Shown piece after piece: positions 16,343-22,638 of a DNA stretch of 22,638 bases. The position numbers and the translations under genes were made by a program. Each line of letters opens with the position of its first letter. The stretch's first letter is position 1. Source of the DNA: a virus; IMG/VR virus record IMGVR_UViG_3300005435_000054, positions 1 to 22,638 of that record. The stretch is one strand, 5' to 3'. The notes below the pieces were generated by a model. That model saw only the letters and a list, made by a program, of their open reading frames with translations, was not told the DNA's origin and did not search any database.

Positions 16343-16704
16343 CCCAGACTCTAGGTATTAACGAAAATAATGATATCTTCATCGGAACCGATGGCAACTT
16401 GGTTATCAGACGAGGGATACTGGCGACACGTGACGCTTGCACTACCATAGCTCAATGCCAGCAAGGGGAATGCATCTACGATACTAACCTGGGTATTCCT
16501 AATTTCCGGACAATTTGGAACGGCAACCCCAATATCCCGCAATTCGAAGCGGCGTTACGAAAAGCTATTTCGTCGGTTTCGGGGGTTGATCGAATTTTAA
16601 ATTTAGTTACCACTATTTCAGGTGGGGTATTAACTTATACGATGGCTATTTTAACGGTGTACGGGCAAACATTAATATCGGGGAACTTCAATGTCATTAG
16701 TTAG
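16339..16704 (+). CDS. Baseplate wedge / sheath initiator, gp25-like
   Basis: 121 aa, ATGA overlap with the spike. It resembles the short gp25/gpW-like family as found in this phage type: a beta start (LGINENNDIFIGTDGNLVIRRGILATRDACTTIAQCQQGECIYDTNLGIPNFRTIWNG) and a C-terminal helix-strand (FEAALRKAISSVSGVDRILNLVTTISGGVLTYTMAILTVYG). In T4-like phages gp25 connects baseplate wedges to the first sheath ring. It is encoded upstream of the J-like gene, the conserved order in contractile injection systems. It overlaps the next gene by 14 bp. Confidence 0.84.
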   Translation: MTQTLGINENNDIFIGTDGNLVIRRGILATRDACTTIAQCQQGECIYDTNLGIPNFRTIWNGNPNIPQFEAALRKAISSVSGVDRILNLVTTISGGVLTYTMAILTVYGQTLISGNFNVIS

Positions 16705-17890
16705 CTATGCGTATATCACTTTAAGCGGAACGATCATCCCGGACACACTGGATATTTTGGTCGAAGTAGAAAACGAGTATAAAGCTGCGCTCGGCGCGGA
16801 TCTTATCGTCACACCGGATACGCCGCAGGGTGTTCTCATCGCAGCGGAGACCGAAACGCGGGATGCCATTGCACGTAACAATGCTACTCTAGCCAATCAA
16901 ATAAACCCGAATTTAGCGGGCGGTGTTTACCTCGACGCCATTTTGGCGCTCACCGGCGCAGAACGAAACCCGCAGATATTTTCAACTGCCCCGTGTGCTC
17001 TTGCCGGTGTGGCTACAACCCCGATACCCGCGGGGACTATCTTCAGAGACGTTAACGGCAACGAGTGGCAAACCGAAACCATCGTTACATTAGATGGTGA
17101 TGGTAATGCGACAGTCACAGTTCAGGCTCTTACCGCCGGATCGATCACCGCCGCAGAAAATACTATCACCACCATCGTTACCGACATCCTGGGTCTTGAA
17201 ACCGTCACAAATACTGAAGCCGCGACGGTCGGGCAAGCAACGCAAACCGACGAAGCCACTAGAATCTACCGAAGAAATACGCTCGCGCTACAGGGGCAGG
17301 GGCTAGCCGAAGCGATTCTAAGCGGGCTAAATGCCACCCTCGGCGTACGTAGCGCGAAATTTTTAGAGAACCCAACGGGCATGACTGTAGTTAAGCAAAA
17401 CGTAACGCTAGTACCTCATTCGATGTGGGCTTGTGTCGACGGGGGCTCCGATACCGACATCGCGAACACGCTAACAATTAAAAAGAATGGTGGGTGCGCA
17501 TACAACGGAGATGTAACCGTCCCCACGACTAATCCCTTCAGCGGCCAAATCATTGATGTACTTTTCGATCGACCAACTCCCGTACCCGTACTTGCCCGCG
17601 TGACAATCAGCGCCGATATAAGCGCAGCGGATCCTGTAGGATCAGTAACAGCAGATATTCTAGCGTACGCGGATGGGTTACTTAACAATGAACCCGGGTT
17701 CGTTACGGGCGCTCAAGTATCGCCCTTTGAACTCGCCGGAGCGATTACGTGTCAAACGCCTACGATTTTTGTTAAAAAATTAGAAGTTTCATATGCGGAC
17801 TCTATCAGCTATGAGACGACAGAATTGTTCATCGAAATTTTTGAAATACCAACTATCGATGCTGGTTCAATTACGGTGATCGTCGAATGA
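16691..17890 (+). CDS. Baseplate J-like protein (gp6-type wedge)
   Basis: 399 aa. It shows the baseplate J pattern: N-terminal LVEVENEYKAALGADLIVTPDTPQGVLIAAETETRDAIARNNATLANQINPNLAGGVYLDAILALTGAERNP, then AGVATTPIPAGTIFRDVNGNEWQTETIVTLDGDGNATVTVQALTAGSITAAENTI and DEATRIYRRNTLALQGQGLAEAILSGLNATLGV. The family forms the iris-like ring of wedges that opens during contraction. The C-terminal third (VLARVTISADISAADPVGSVTADILAYADGLL...FVTGAQVSPFELAGAI) is the expected domain with VxxxPFELAGAI-type end. GGGGA before the ATG; ATGA overlap with the next gene. Confidence 0.92.
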   Translation: MSLVSYAYITLSGTIIPDTLDILVEVENEYKAALGADLIVTPDTPQGVLIAAETETRDAIARNNATLANQINPNLAGGVYLDAILALTGAERNPQIFSTAPCALAGVATTPIPAGTIFRDVNGNEWQTETIVTLDGDGNATVTVQALTAGSITAAENTITTIVTDILGLETVTNTEAATVGQATQTDEATRIYRRNTLALQGQGLAEAILSGLNATLGVRSAKFLENPTGMTVVKQNVTLVPHSMWACVDGGSDTDIANTLTIKKNGGCAYNGDVTVPTTNPFSGQIIDVLFDRPTPVPVLARVTISADISAADPVGSVTADILAYADGLLNNEPGFVTGAQVSPFELAGAITCQTPTIFVKKLEVSYADSISYETTELFIEIFEIPTIDAGSITVIVE

Positions 17891-18543
17891 ACATAGAGAA
17901 ATTTGACTATTCAGTTAACATTCTCCGCAATCTGATATGGGAGTATGATGACGCACCCGCAATGCTCTCGTTACTTACCGCCAAACAAAACTGGCTGATC
18001 ACTAACCAAACGCAATTTTGGGAGAGTTGGTACACGGACGTTTTTAACTTACAAACGGCTAATGATTTTGGTTTAGCAGTGTGGTCAATTATTCTCGGAC
18101 TGCCGCTATTTATAGCACCAAACCCGGAGCCCGATGACAAACCAATTTGGGGCTTCGACGATATCGGGTATCAAAATTATGATAACGGTACGTTCGCAAA
18201 TCCCTCCGGCGGTATTGTCCTAACCCTCGAAGAGAAACGTTTGGTCTTAAAATTACGTTATTTTCAGCTAATTACGCGGGGGGCGATCCCTGAGATAAAT
18301 GAATTTCTAGCCTTCGCATTTATAGATCTAGGATCCATATACGCATTAGACGGTCTAGATATGACAATGGTGTATGTATATTTATTTTCGCCCAGTCAAG
18401 ACTTACTAGCAGCTTTGATAACTTACGATTTACTACCACGGCCTGCCGGGGTACTATTGCATTATATTGATGCGACTCGTGAGACTTTTGGCTTTGACGA
18501 TAGCTTTTATCAGAATTTCGACAACGGGAGCTTTTTAGAATGA
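17887..18543 (+). CDS. Baseplate wedge protein (DUF2612)
   Basis: 218 aa after the J-like gene, the place of gp7/I-like wedge proteins that link baseplate and fibres. The family-like N-terminus (VNILRNLIWEYDDAPAMLSLLTAKQNWLITNQTQFWESWYTDVFNLQTANDFGLAVWSIILGLP) is followed by a GFDDIGYQNYDNGTF motif at residues 89-103. The motif recurs at the extreme C-terminus as GFDDSFYQNFDNGSF (202-216), corresponding to the FGF...NQGxF repeat I associate with DUF2612 proteins. The last residue codon overlaps the fibre gene start (ATGA), suggesting coupled expression of wedge and fibre. Confidence 0.87.
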   Translation: MNIEKFDYSVNILRNLIWEYDDAPAMLSLLTAKQNWLITNQTQFWESWYTDVFNLQTANDFGLAVWSIILGLPLFIAPNPEPDDKPIWGFDDIGYQNYDNGTFANPSGGIVLTLEEKRLVLKLRYFQLITRGAIPEINEFLAFAFIDLGSIYALDGLDMTMVYVYLFSPSQDLLAALITYDLLPRPAGVLLHYIDATRETFGFDDSFYQNFDNGSFLE

Positions 18544-19682
18544 CAGTTAAATATTTTATCACCCCCTTCGCTTCAGGCGGCCAAAGAACCGTAATCCCCG
18601 ACGCTTCTCAAGTGAGCGGAGCTGTCAGCTATACGGAAGGTTTCGGCCCAGATTACTCGAAAAATCTGCTAACAGACCCAGCAGCAAAACCTGTCCCACG
18701 TTTACAAAGTAACGAGCTTTATTACGAGACAACGCTTGCGGTTCAACAATACCAACAATTCGGATGTTTTCGTTTTATTACGACAACAGACAATGGTGGG
18801 ACTGCCTTTCCGTACACCTTCAATGCTAGCGCAATTTACGACGACTTAATGAATGGCCCGCGCCGATTCATGTCGAACACTAATGCGAATACCAGTTTAC
18901 CCACAGGGAACGTGGATCCGGATGACGACGGAAGATGGCAGCGTGCGCCGCTGTATATTTTTGCAACAGCGACAGGCACCGGCAACGCGATCACGATTAA
19001 CCCAACATTAACTTATCAAAATCTATTGCCTGGCGATAAGATCGAATTTTTAGCGACCGCACCAAACACCGGCCCGGTTACCCTCGCTCTTGGTACGGGT
19101 AGCCCCGTAAGTGTGACCACCCCTTCGGCTTCGGGCGTTGTCCCTCTAGATGGAGGAGCATTTGTCATCGGGGGGCTTTACACGGTTGCATTCGACGGTA
19201 CTAACTACCAGCTCTTTACTGTAAGCGGTAATGCGGCTACCGTTCCGCCGGGTACAATCTCAGCATCCGGCGGAACCGTCGCAGATGCGGGGTATCTAGC
19301 ATGCGATGGTACTGCAGTTAGTCGAACAGCCTATAGCCAGCTATTTGCTAAGATCGGGATTGCTTGGGGTGCGGGTGACGGCGTAACTACATTTAACGTC
19401 CCACTACTCGCCCGATCAACTCTAATCGGATCAGGAGGGAATCAGCTATCCCCGCTAGTAGGCACAGCGGTCGGAGATACGGGCGGCGAAGAGCTACACA
19501 CTCAAACAATACCGGAGCTCGCGGCACACACCCACGGAGTAGAAGTGTTCCCGACCGGGACAGGTTTAGGCTCGGGTACAGTAGTAACCGGGTCTTCGGG
19601 TACGACAGGATCTACCGGTAGTAGCACCCCGTTCAATGTCATGCAGCCGTCCGCTGTTGTATTCTTCCAGATCAAATACTAA
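18540..19682 (+). CDS. Tail fibre with phage tail collar domain
   Basis: 380 aa. Residues 1-140 form a baseplate-attachment-like N-terminus. Residues about 140-228 (ATATGTGNAITINPTLTYQNLLPGDKIEFLATAPNTGPVTLALG...GLYTVAFDGTNYQLF) are a shaft domain common in phage fibres. Residues about 236-295 (PPGTISASGGTVADAGYLACDGTAVSRTAYSQLFAKIG...GDGVTTFNVPLL) are the tail collar domain. The C-terminus has HTQTIPELAAHTHG and PFNVMQPSAVVFFQIKY, the usual collar-fibre ending, after a low-complexity Gly/Ser/Thr loop near 340-362. It probably acts in receptor contact. GGGAG precedes the ATG. There is no signal peptide. Confidence 0.9.
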   Translation: MTVKYFITPFASGGQRTVIPDASQVSGAVSYTEGFGPDYSKNLLTDPAAKPVPRLQSNELYYETTLAVQQYQQFGCFRFITTTDNGGTAFPYTFNASAIYDDLMNGPRRFMSNTNANTSLPTGNVDPDDDGRWQRAPLYIFATATGTGNAITINPTLTYQNLLPGDKIEFLATAPNTGPVTLALGTGSPVSVTTPSASGVVPLDGGAFVIGGLYTVAFDGTNYQLFTVSGNAATVPPGTISASGGTVADAGYLACDGTAVSRTAYSQLFAKIGIAWGAGDGVTTFNVPLLARSTLIGSGGNQLSPLVGTAVGDTGGEELHTQTIPELAAHTHGVEVFPTGTGLGSGTVVTGSSGTTGSTGSSTPFNVMQPSAVVFFQIKY

Positions 19683-19691
19683 AGGTGAGTC

Positions 19692-20102
19692 ATGGCTACA
19701 GTTTATAAAGATGTTTTAGTTGATGTTCCCGTAACTATCTTGAACGGGGCTTCCGTATCGAATTTAATTAATTGCGCTGCATTGCCGAATTTTCAAGGTG
19801 CAGCAACATTAATGCGCGTCTCCTTACCCGCAGGATTCCCGGCGGGGAATATGTCATTCATCACACAGAACTTTGTAAACGGCGCGATAGACACTACCCA
19901 GTACCCATTTTCTTTAACTGATGGTGTGGATACCGCAGCTCCGCTTGTTCCTGTTGCGGGCGGTCTTCAGTCCATCGCATTTCCGGCGTACTGGTTCGCT
20001 TCCGTCGTATTGATACGACTCAAGATGAATGCGCCGGTTAGCGGGGATCAAATTTTTACTGCGCATTTTCAGCCTATAATTCAAGGCGCAAATAATGTAT
20101 AA
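19692..20102 (+). CDS. Small fibre-region protein, beta-sandwich type
   Basis: 136 aa, not assigned to a named family. The composition is beta-rich and hydrophobic, with TLMRVSLPAGFPAGNMSFITQNFVNGAIDTTQYPFSLTDGV, then GGLQSIAFPAYWFASVVLIRLKMNAPVSGDQIFTAHFQPIIQG. This pattern (LP.G..AG.M.F, ...., ..I.L..) resembles single-domain beta-sandwich proteins often encoded next to tail fibres, possibly a fibre accessory or tip protein. Good ribosome site AAGGTGAG before the ATG. No signal peptide. It sits between the collar fibre and the 50-aa ORF. Role inferred from location. Confidence 0.75.
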   Translation: MATVYKDVLVDVPVTILNGASVSNLINCAALPNFQGAATLMRVSLPAGFPAGNMSFITQNFVNGAIDTTQYPFSLTDGVDTAAPLVPVAGGLQSIAFPAYWFASVVLIRLKMNAPVSGDQIFTAHFQPIIQGANNV

Positions 20103-20247
20103 CATGAACGCAGCGATCAGATTATTGCTGCTTCTATCACCGGTTAAAGTCCGTAACCTTCCGCCGCCTGAAAAAAAATTTCTAGTTAAGGAAGATGGCA
20201 CCACCCAAATAATTTCAGAAAGCGGCGTCCCACTCCTATCGGATTAA
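20095..20247 (+). CDS. Small hypothetical protein (50 aa) in the fibre cluster
   Basis: A short ORF from ATG 20095 (overlapping the previous stop by 8 bp, AAGG 8 bp upstream) to TAA 20247; a second in-frame ATG lies at 20104. The product starts MYNMNAAIRLLLLLSPVKVR and ends with a charged PPPEKKFLVKEDGTTQIISESGVPLL segment. A leucine run of five (residues 10-14) gives a weakly hydrophobic N-terminus, too short for a transmembrane helix. It fills an otherwise empty 150-bp gap between two well-supported genes, with the operon's usual overlap style. I do not recognise a family. It contains an A8 run (20171-20178). Confidence 0.55.
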   Translation: MYNMNAAIRLLLLLSPVKVRNLPPPEKKFLVKEDGTTQIISESGVPLLSD

Positions 20248-20252
20248 AAACC

Positions 20253-20777
20253 ATGGCACAAGAAAAGTTTAGTCAATTCTATAACGCCCCCACGATCACC
20301 AGTGAAGATTTTATCGTCGGGTACCGTCCTTCACGCCCCGTAGGCGACCGCAACATTCAGATCAATAAATTAGCGGCTTTCGGAACGAATGGGGTGTATA
20401 CACCCACCGTAGCCGCGGTGTCGGGGGTAGATTCCGCTACGGGGCTACAATCGTCGTTCATCGCGCCTAACATCGCGGTGGGGGCGGTAGTGTCGATGAA
20501 ATTGAATTTCACTGTGACTACAAACACATCACCTGCAGTTGTTAGCGTTCCTCTTCCCGCAGCATTAGCTAATTCCATCACGGGAGTGGGGGCAGTTATC
20601 GACGGCGGGGGCAATGTTAAATTCACGGTAAACCCGAGCGCAGCGGATGGTGTTCCCGGGGACATGGACAGTAATATCGACGGTTCGATCCATATCGGAA
20701 TTAAAAATGCGGTAGGCATTCAAACTTACCGGGTAAGTATCTCATTAGACTATGTTATTCAAGCGCTGCCGAGCTAG
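20253..20777 (+). CDS. Fibre-tip-like protein carrying a GxYxPTV domain
   Basis: 174 aa. Residues 1-45 (QEKFSQFYNAPTITSEDFIVGYRPSRPVGDRNIQINKLA) look like a short fibre attachment segment of the type that precedes tail-fibre repeats. Residues about 47-170 form a beta-rich domain beginning GVYTPTVAAVSG and running through VGAVVSMKLNFTVTTNTSPAVVSVPLP...GVGAVIDGG to the end. The same domain occurs at the C-terminus of the next protein. This kind of domain is common at phage fibre C-termini, and may bind receptors. There is no cysteine and no signal peptide, consistent with ordinary cytoplasmic assembly into the virion. Weak ribosome site (GGA about 9 bp before the ATG). Confidence 0.8.
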   Translation: MAQEKFSQFYNAPTITSEDFIVGYRPSRPVGDRNIQINKLAAFGTNGVYTPTVAAVSGVDSATGLQSSFIAPNIAVGAVVSMKLNFTVTTNTSPAVVSVPLPAALANSITGVGAVIDGGGNVKFTVNPSAADGVPGDMDSNIDGSIHIGIKNAVGIQTYRVSISLDYVIQALPS

Positions 20778-20787
20778 AGGAAGAACT

Positions 20788-22374
20788 ATGAAAAAATTAC
20801 TTTTATTACTATTGTTTTTATCATCTAGTATTTTTGCGGCGGATAACCCATGCCTGGGAAGCGTAGGCTGTACCGGGGTGAATAACGGTAACAGAACGAT
20901 AACCGTCGGGGGGAACTTAAATACCTCCGGTGCGTTTAACACCGTCGGAGGGTTCGGTTTAACTTTTAACTTATCGGCGTTAACGAATCTCACGCTACCG
21001 ACCTCCGGCACTGTGGCCACATTGAGCGATTTGGGTAGTGTAAACGTTACGAATGACAACGATACAAATGCTGTGATGTATCCACTGTGGGTGAGTGGTA
21101 CTAGCGGGGCTCAATCAACAAAAGTATCTAGTAACGTTTTTGCATGGAATCCTGCAGCTGAGTTGTTTCGAATTGGTAACCTTAGCTCATCCTTCATTTT
21201 AGCCCAATCGTATGGTGGGGACGCAATTGTAAACATCAATCGTACTGGTACTAATTCTGCGGCTGTTGAATACGACGCGGGGGGGTTTGCGATATGGCGC
21301 GCAGGGTTACTAACTAGTAACACTGATTACACCATCCGAGACCAACCTAACGGCCAAGCACAGTTAACAATTAAACAGGGCTCCGGGGCAACAGGGATAG
21401 CTACATTTGCCGGGGTGGTTAACATCGGGTCCGCAGGCACTGCTTCTTCTGTTTTTGATATTGGATCAACTGCTAAAGGCTCGAGACCGTATCCATCAAT
21501 GACGGGCGCGCAAAGAGACGCAATCAGCTCTCCTGCAGAAGGGCTAACTGTTTACAATACGGATACGCATAAACCGAGTTTATATAACGGTACTTCCTGG
21601 GTTTCTGGGTCATTGGGCGGTGATCTTCAAAATTCCTACGATAACGGCACCCCCACAGCTCAGGGGTCAATTTTCTTAACCGCTGATAATTTAAACCCTA
21701 TTGCTGCATTCGCCACCACAACAGACTCAACAAAACTTGTTTTCGAGGCTGTCAATAATATAGCGAATAGCGATGGTAATTGGGGCTACGGATTCCGAGG
21801 GCCTAATTCATCTTCTAACTACACACAATTTGCTCGGATTCAAGCCTCTGCGCCTGTTGCAACCGAGGGCGCAGAGAGCGCAAGATTACTATTTCTCGTA
21901 AAGAGCGCCGGTGCTAATTTAGGGGGATTGCTTATTGATGGAAACGCGCAAGAAGTTAGCTCACCCTGGCCGATTACCGCGCCGAACATAGGCAATCAGC
22001 GATCCGGGTCATATGCACCGACTGTAACTTGCGTGAGTGGTTGTAGCTCGCCTGCATCAGTAAAAGCATTCTATCAGTATAACGATGCAAACGTTGGTTC
22101 GACGCAATCGATTAACGCCGAGGTTACTTTTACCGCAACCGCTACAACTGGGGTTGTTCGAGTTTCTTGTCCAGTCGATCCTAATTTTAATGCTTCAGGG
22201 GAAGCTTCCGGCGTGGGTACGATTCACAGGACATCCGGCGCGGCTATCGGAGATGGCACGGTTGTTGGTGCTGAAAGTCAATCAGGAAATAACGGCATTA
22301 ATTTAAATTGGATTGTGTCCACAGACAGCGTGGGCTATACCGTTAACGTAGCGGGTGTGTGTCAGAACCAGTAA
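20788..22374 (+). CDS. Fibre-like protein with N-terminal signal peptide and cysteine-containing tip domain
   Basis: 528 aa from ATG 20788, preceded by AGAGGAAG at a good distance; an upstream in-frame ATG at 20752 lies inside the previous gene and would bury the signal sequence. Residues 1-17 (MKKLLLLLLFLSSSIFA) have a two-Lys n-region, Leu-rich core and a plausible SIFA-AD cleavage site. The rest is fibre-like: NLTLPTSGTVATLSDL near 67-82, the common GSRPYPSMTGAQRDAISSPAEGLTVYNTDTHKPSLYNGTSW module at 231-271, and a GSYAPTV C-terminal domain (about 407-528) related to the preceding gene's domain. Six cysteines (22, 28, 415, 419, 461, 525) all lie outside the signal. Candidate function: exported fibre-like adhesin, decoy or periplasm-matured fibre; not proven. 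Confidence 0.85.
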   Translation: MKKLLLLLLFLSSSIFAADNPCLGSVGCTGVNNGNRTITVGGNLNTSGAFNTVGGFGLTFNLSALTNLTLPTSGTVATLSDLGSVNVTNDNDTNAVMYPLWVSGTSGAQSTKVSSNVFAWNPAAELFRIGNLSSSFILAQSYGGDAIVNINRTGTNSAAVEYDAGGFAIWRAGLLTSNTDYTIRDQPNGQAQLTIKQGSGATGIATFAGVVNIGSAGTASSVFDIGSTAKGSRPYPSMTGAQRDAISSPAEGLTVYNTDTHKPSLYNGTSWVSGSLGGDLQNSYDNGTPTAQGSIFLTADNLNPIAAFATTTDSTKLVFEAVNNIANSDGNWGYGFRGPNSSSNYTQFARIQASAPVATEGAESARLLFLVKSAGANLGGLLIDGNAQEVSSPWPITAPNIGNQRSGSYAPTVTCVSGCSSPASVKAFYQYNDANVGSTQSINAEVTFTATATTGVVRVSCPVDPNFNASGEASGVGTIHRTSGAAIGDGTVVGAESQSGNNGINLNWIVSTDSVGYTVNVAGVCQNQ

Positions 22375-22384
22375 AGAGACGAAC

Positions 22385-22638
22385 ATGAAAAAATATTTTC
22401 TATACTTTCTACTGGCATGCAGCATAGCGTCTGCAGGGCCAATACCGGCGTACAATGTAGACGTTTTACCTGAATCGCAGATTACGAATCTAACTAGCGA
22501 CCTAGCTGCTAGATTACCATTGGCTGGCGGTACGATGAGCGGCAGCTTAATTTTAAATGCCGACGCCACCAGTTCTTTACAGCCAGTTACCTACCAACAA
22601 CTGAATGCGGCGATAACCGGCGTTTACAAACTCCAAGG
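22385..22638 (+). CDS. Fibre-like protein with N-terminal signal peptide (3' end off window)
   Basis: ATG 22385, 10 bp after the previous stop with AGAGA upstream; 84 codons visible and still open at the edge. It begins MKKYFLYFLLACSIASAGPIP: a two-Lys n-region, a short aromatic/Leu core and an ASA-GP signal peptidase I site. The LLAC inside the core could alternatively act as a non-ideal lipobox, making a lipoprotein. The downstream segment RLPLAGGTMSGSLILNADATSSLQPVTYQQL is a widespread phage tail-fibre repeat (LPLxGGTMxGxLxLxxDPxxxxxAxTxxY). So this is a second exported fibre-like protein, probably long. Function as for its neighbour; incomplete. Confidence 0.83.
   Translation, partial: MKKYFLYFLLACSIASAGPIPAYNVDVLPESQITNLTSDLAARLPLAGGTMSGSLILNADATSSLQPVTYQQLNAAITGVYKLQ

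Noticed and set aside
20140-20185. GC-rich stretch followed by an A-run as a terminator for either strand
   Set aside because: No self-complementary stem is visible next to the run, and the stretch lies within a plausible small gene with more co-directional genes downstream.
20170-20189. A AAA AAA slippery sequence in the 50-aa ORF as programmed frameshift into the next gene
   Set aside because: A -1 shift there meets TAA at 20187-20189 after three codons and cannot reach the downstream gene, so no extended product results.
20752-20787. Upstream ATG 20752 as start of the signal-peptide fibre gene
   Set aside because: It lies inside the previous gene, adds a basic 12-residue leader (MLFKRCRARGRT) before the signal sequence, and lacks the AGAGGAAG site that precedes ATG 20788.
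1-22638. Defence island, CRISPR array, tRNA or integration site
   Set aside because: The window is almost fully occupied by structural phage genes; no direct-repeat/spacer pattern, cloverleaf sequence, integrase or attachment repeat was seen.

Overview
The window is one contiguous piece of a tailed phage (or prophage) genome with a contractile tail, i.e. a myovirus morphotype. Every supported gene lies on the + strand. Genes are packed tightly, mostly with 1-55 bp overlaps (ATGA, TAATG, GTGA and TTGA junctions) or gaps under 31 bp. I see no tRNA, rRNA, CRISPR array, insertion sequence, clear internal promoter or rho-independent terminator, so the window reads as part of one long late transcript that starts upstream and runs on past the right edge. 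The gene set (DUF1073-type portal, DUF2213 protease/scaffold, DUF2184 capsid, DUF3383 sheath, DUF3277 tube, Gp138-type spike, DUF2612 wedge) is typical of myoviruses of Gram-negative bacteria of the Pam3/E217-like structural type. The exact host cannot be named from the sequence.

Layout. (1) 3-461: 3' part of a beta-type DNA methyltransferase. (2) 465-2476: small and large terminase subunits. (3) 2469-7701: portal, Mu F/SPP1 gp7-like head protein, DUF2213 maturation protease with acidic scaffold, cement protein, major capsid protein. (4) 7714-9979: an unassigned head-region protein and four connector/neck/terminator proteins. (5) 9993-13998: sheath, tube, tail assembly chaperone with an overlapping second frame, and a short tape measure of 504 aa. 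(6) 13998-18543: baseplate genes in an order expected for a minimal contractile baseplate: Dit-like, plug, hub, spike, gp25-like, J-like, DUF2612. (7) 18540 to the right edge: tail-fibre region with a collar-domain fibre, a small beta-rich protein, a 50-aa ORF, a fibre-tip-domain protein, and two fibre-like proteins that each start with a signal peptide.

How it fits together. The terminase packages DNA through the portal into a capsid built by the DUF2184 protein on the DUF2213 scaffold and coated by cement protein. The connector proteins close the head. Sheath, tube and tape measure build the tail, and the baseplate and fibres handle adsorption and injection.

The most unusual part is the right end. 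Two adjacent proteins with phage-fibre sequence features carry N-terminal Sec-type signal sequences. The complete one has six cysteines, all outside the signal peptide. Four lie in a C-terminal domain whose cysteine-free relative forms the bulk of the preceding, signal-less gene. This suggests fibre modules redirected to the periplasm or cell surface. A second point of interest is the two-frame organisation of the tail chaperone just before the tape measure.
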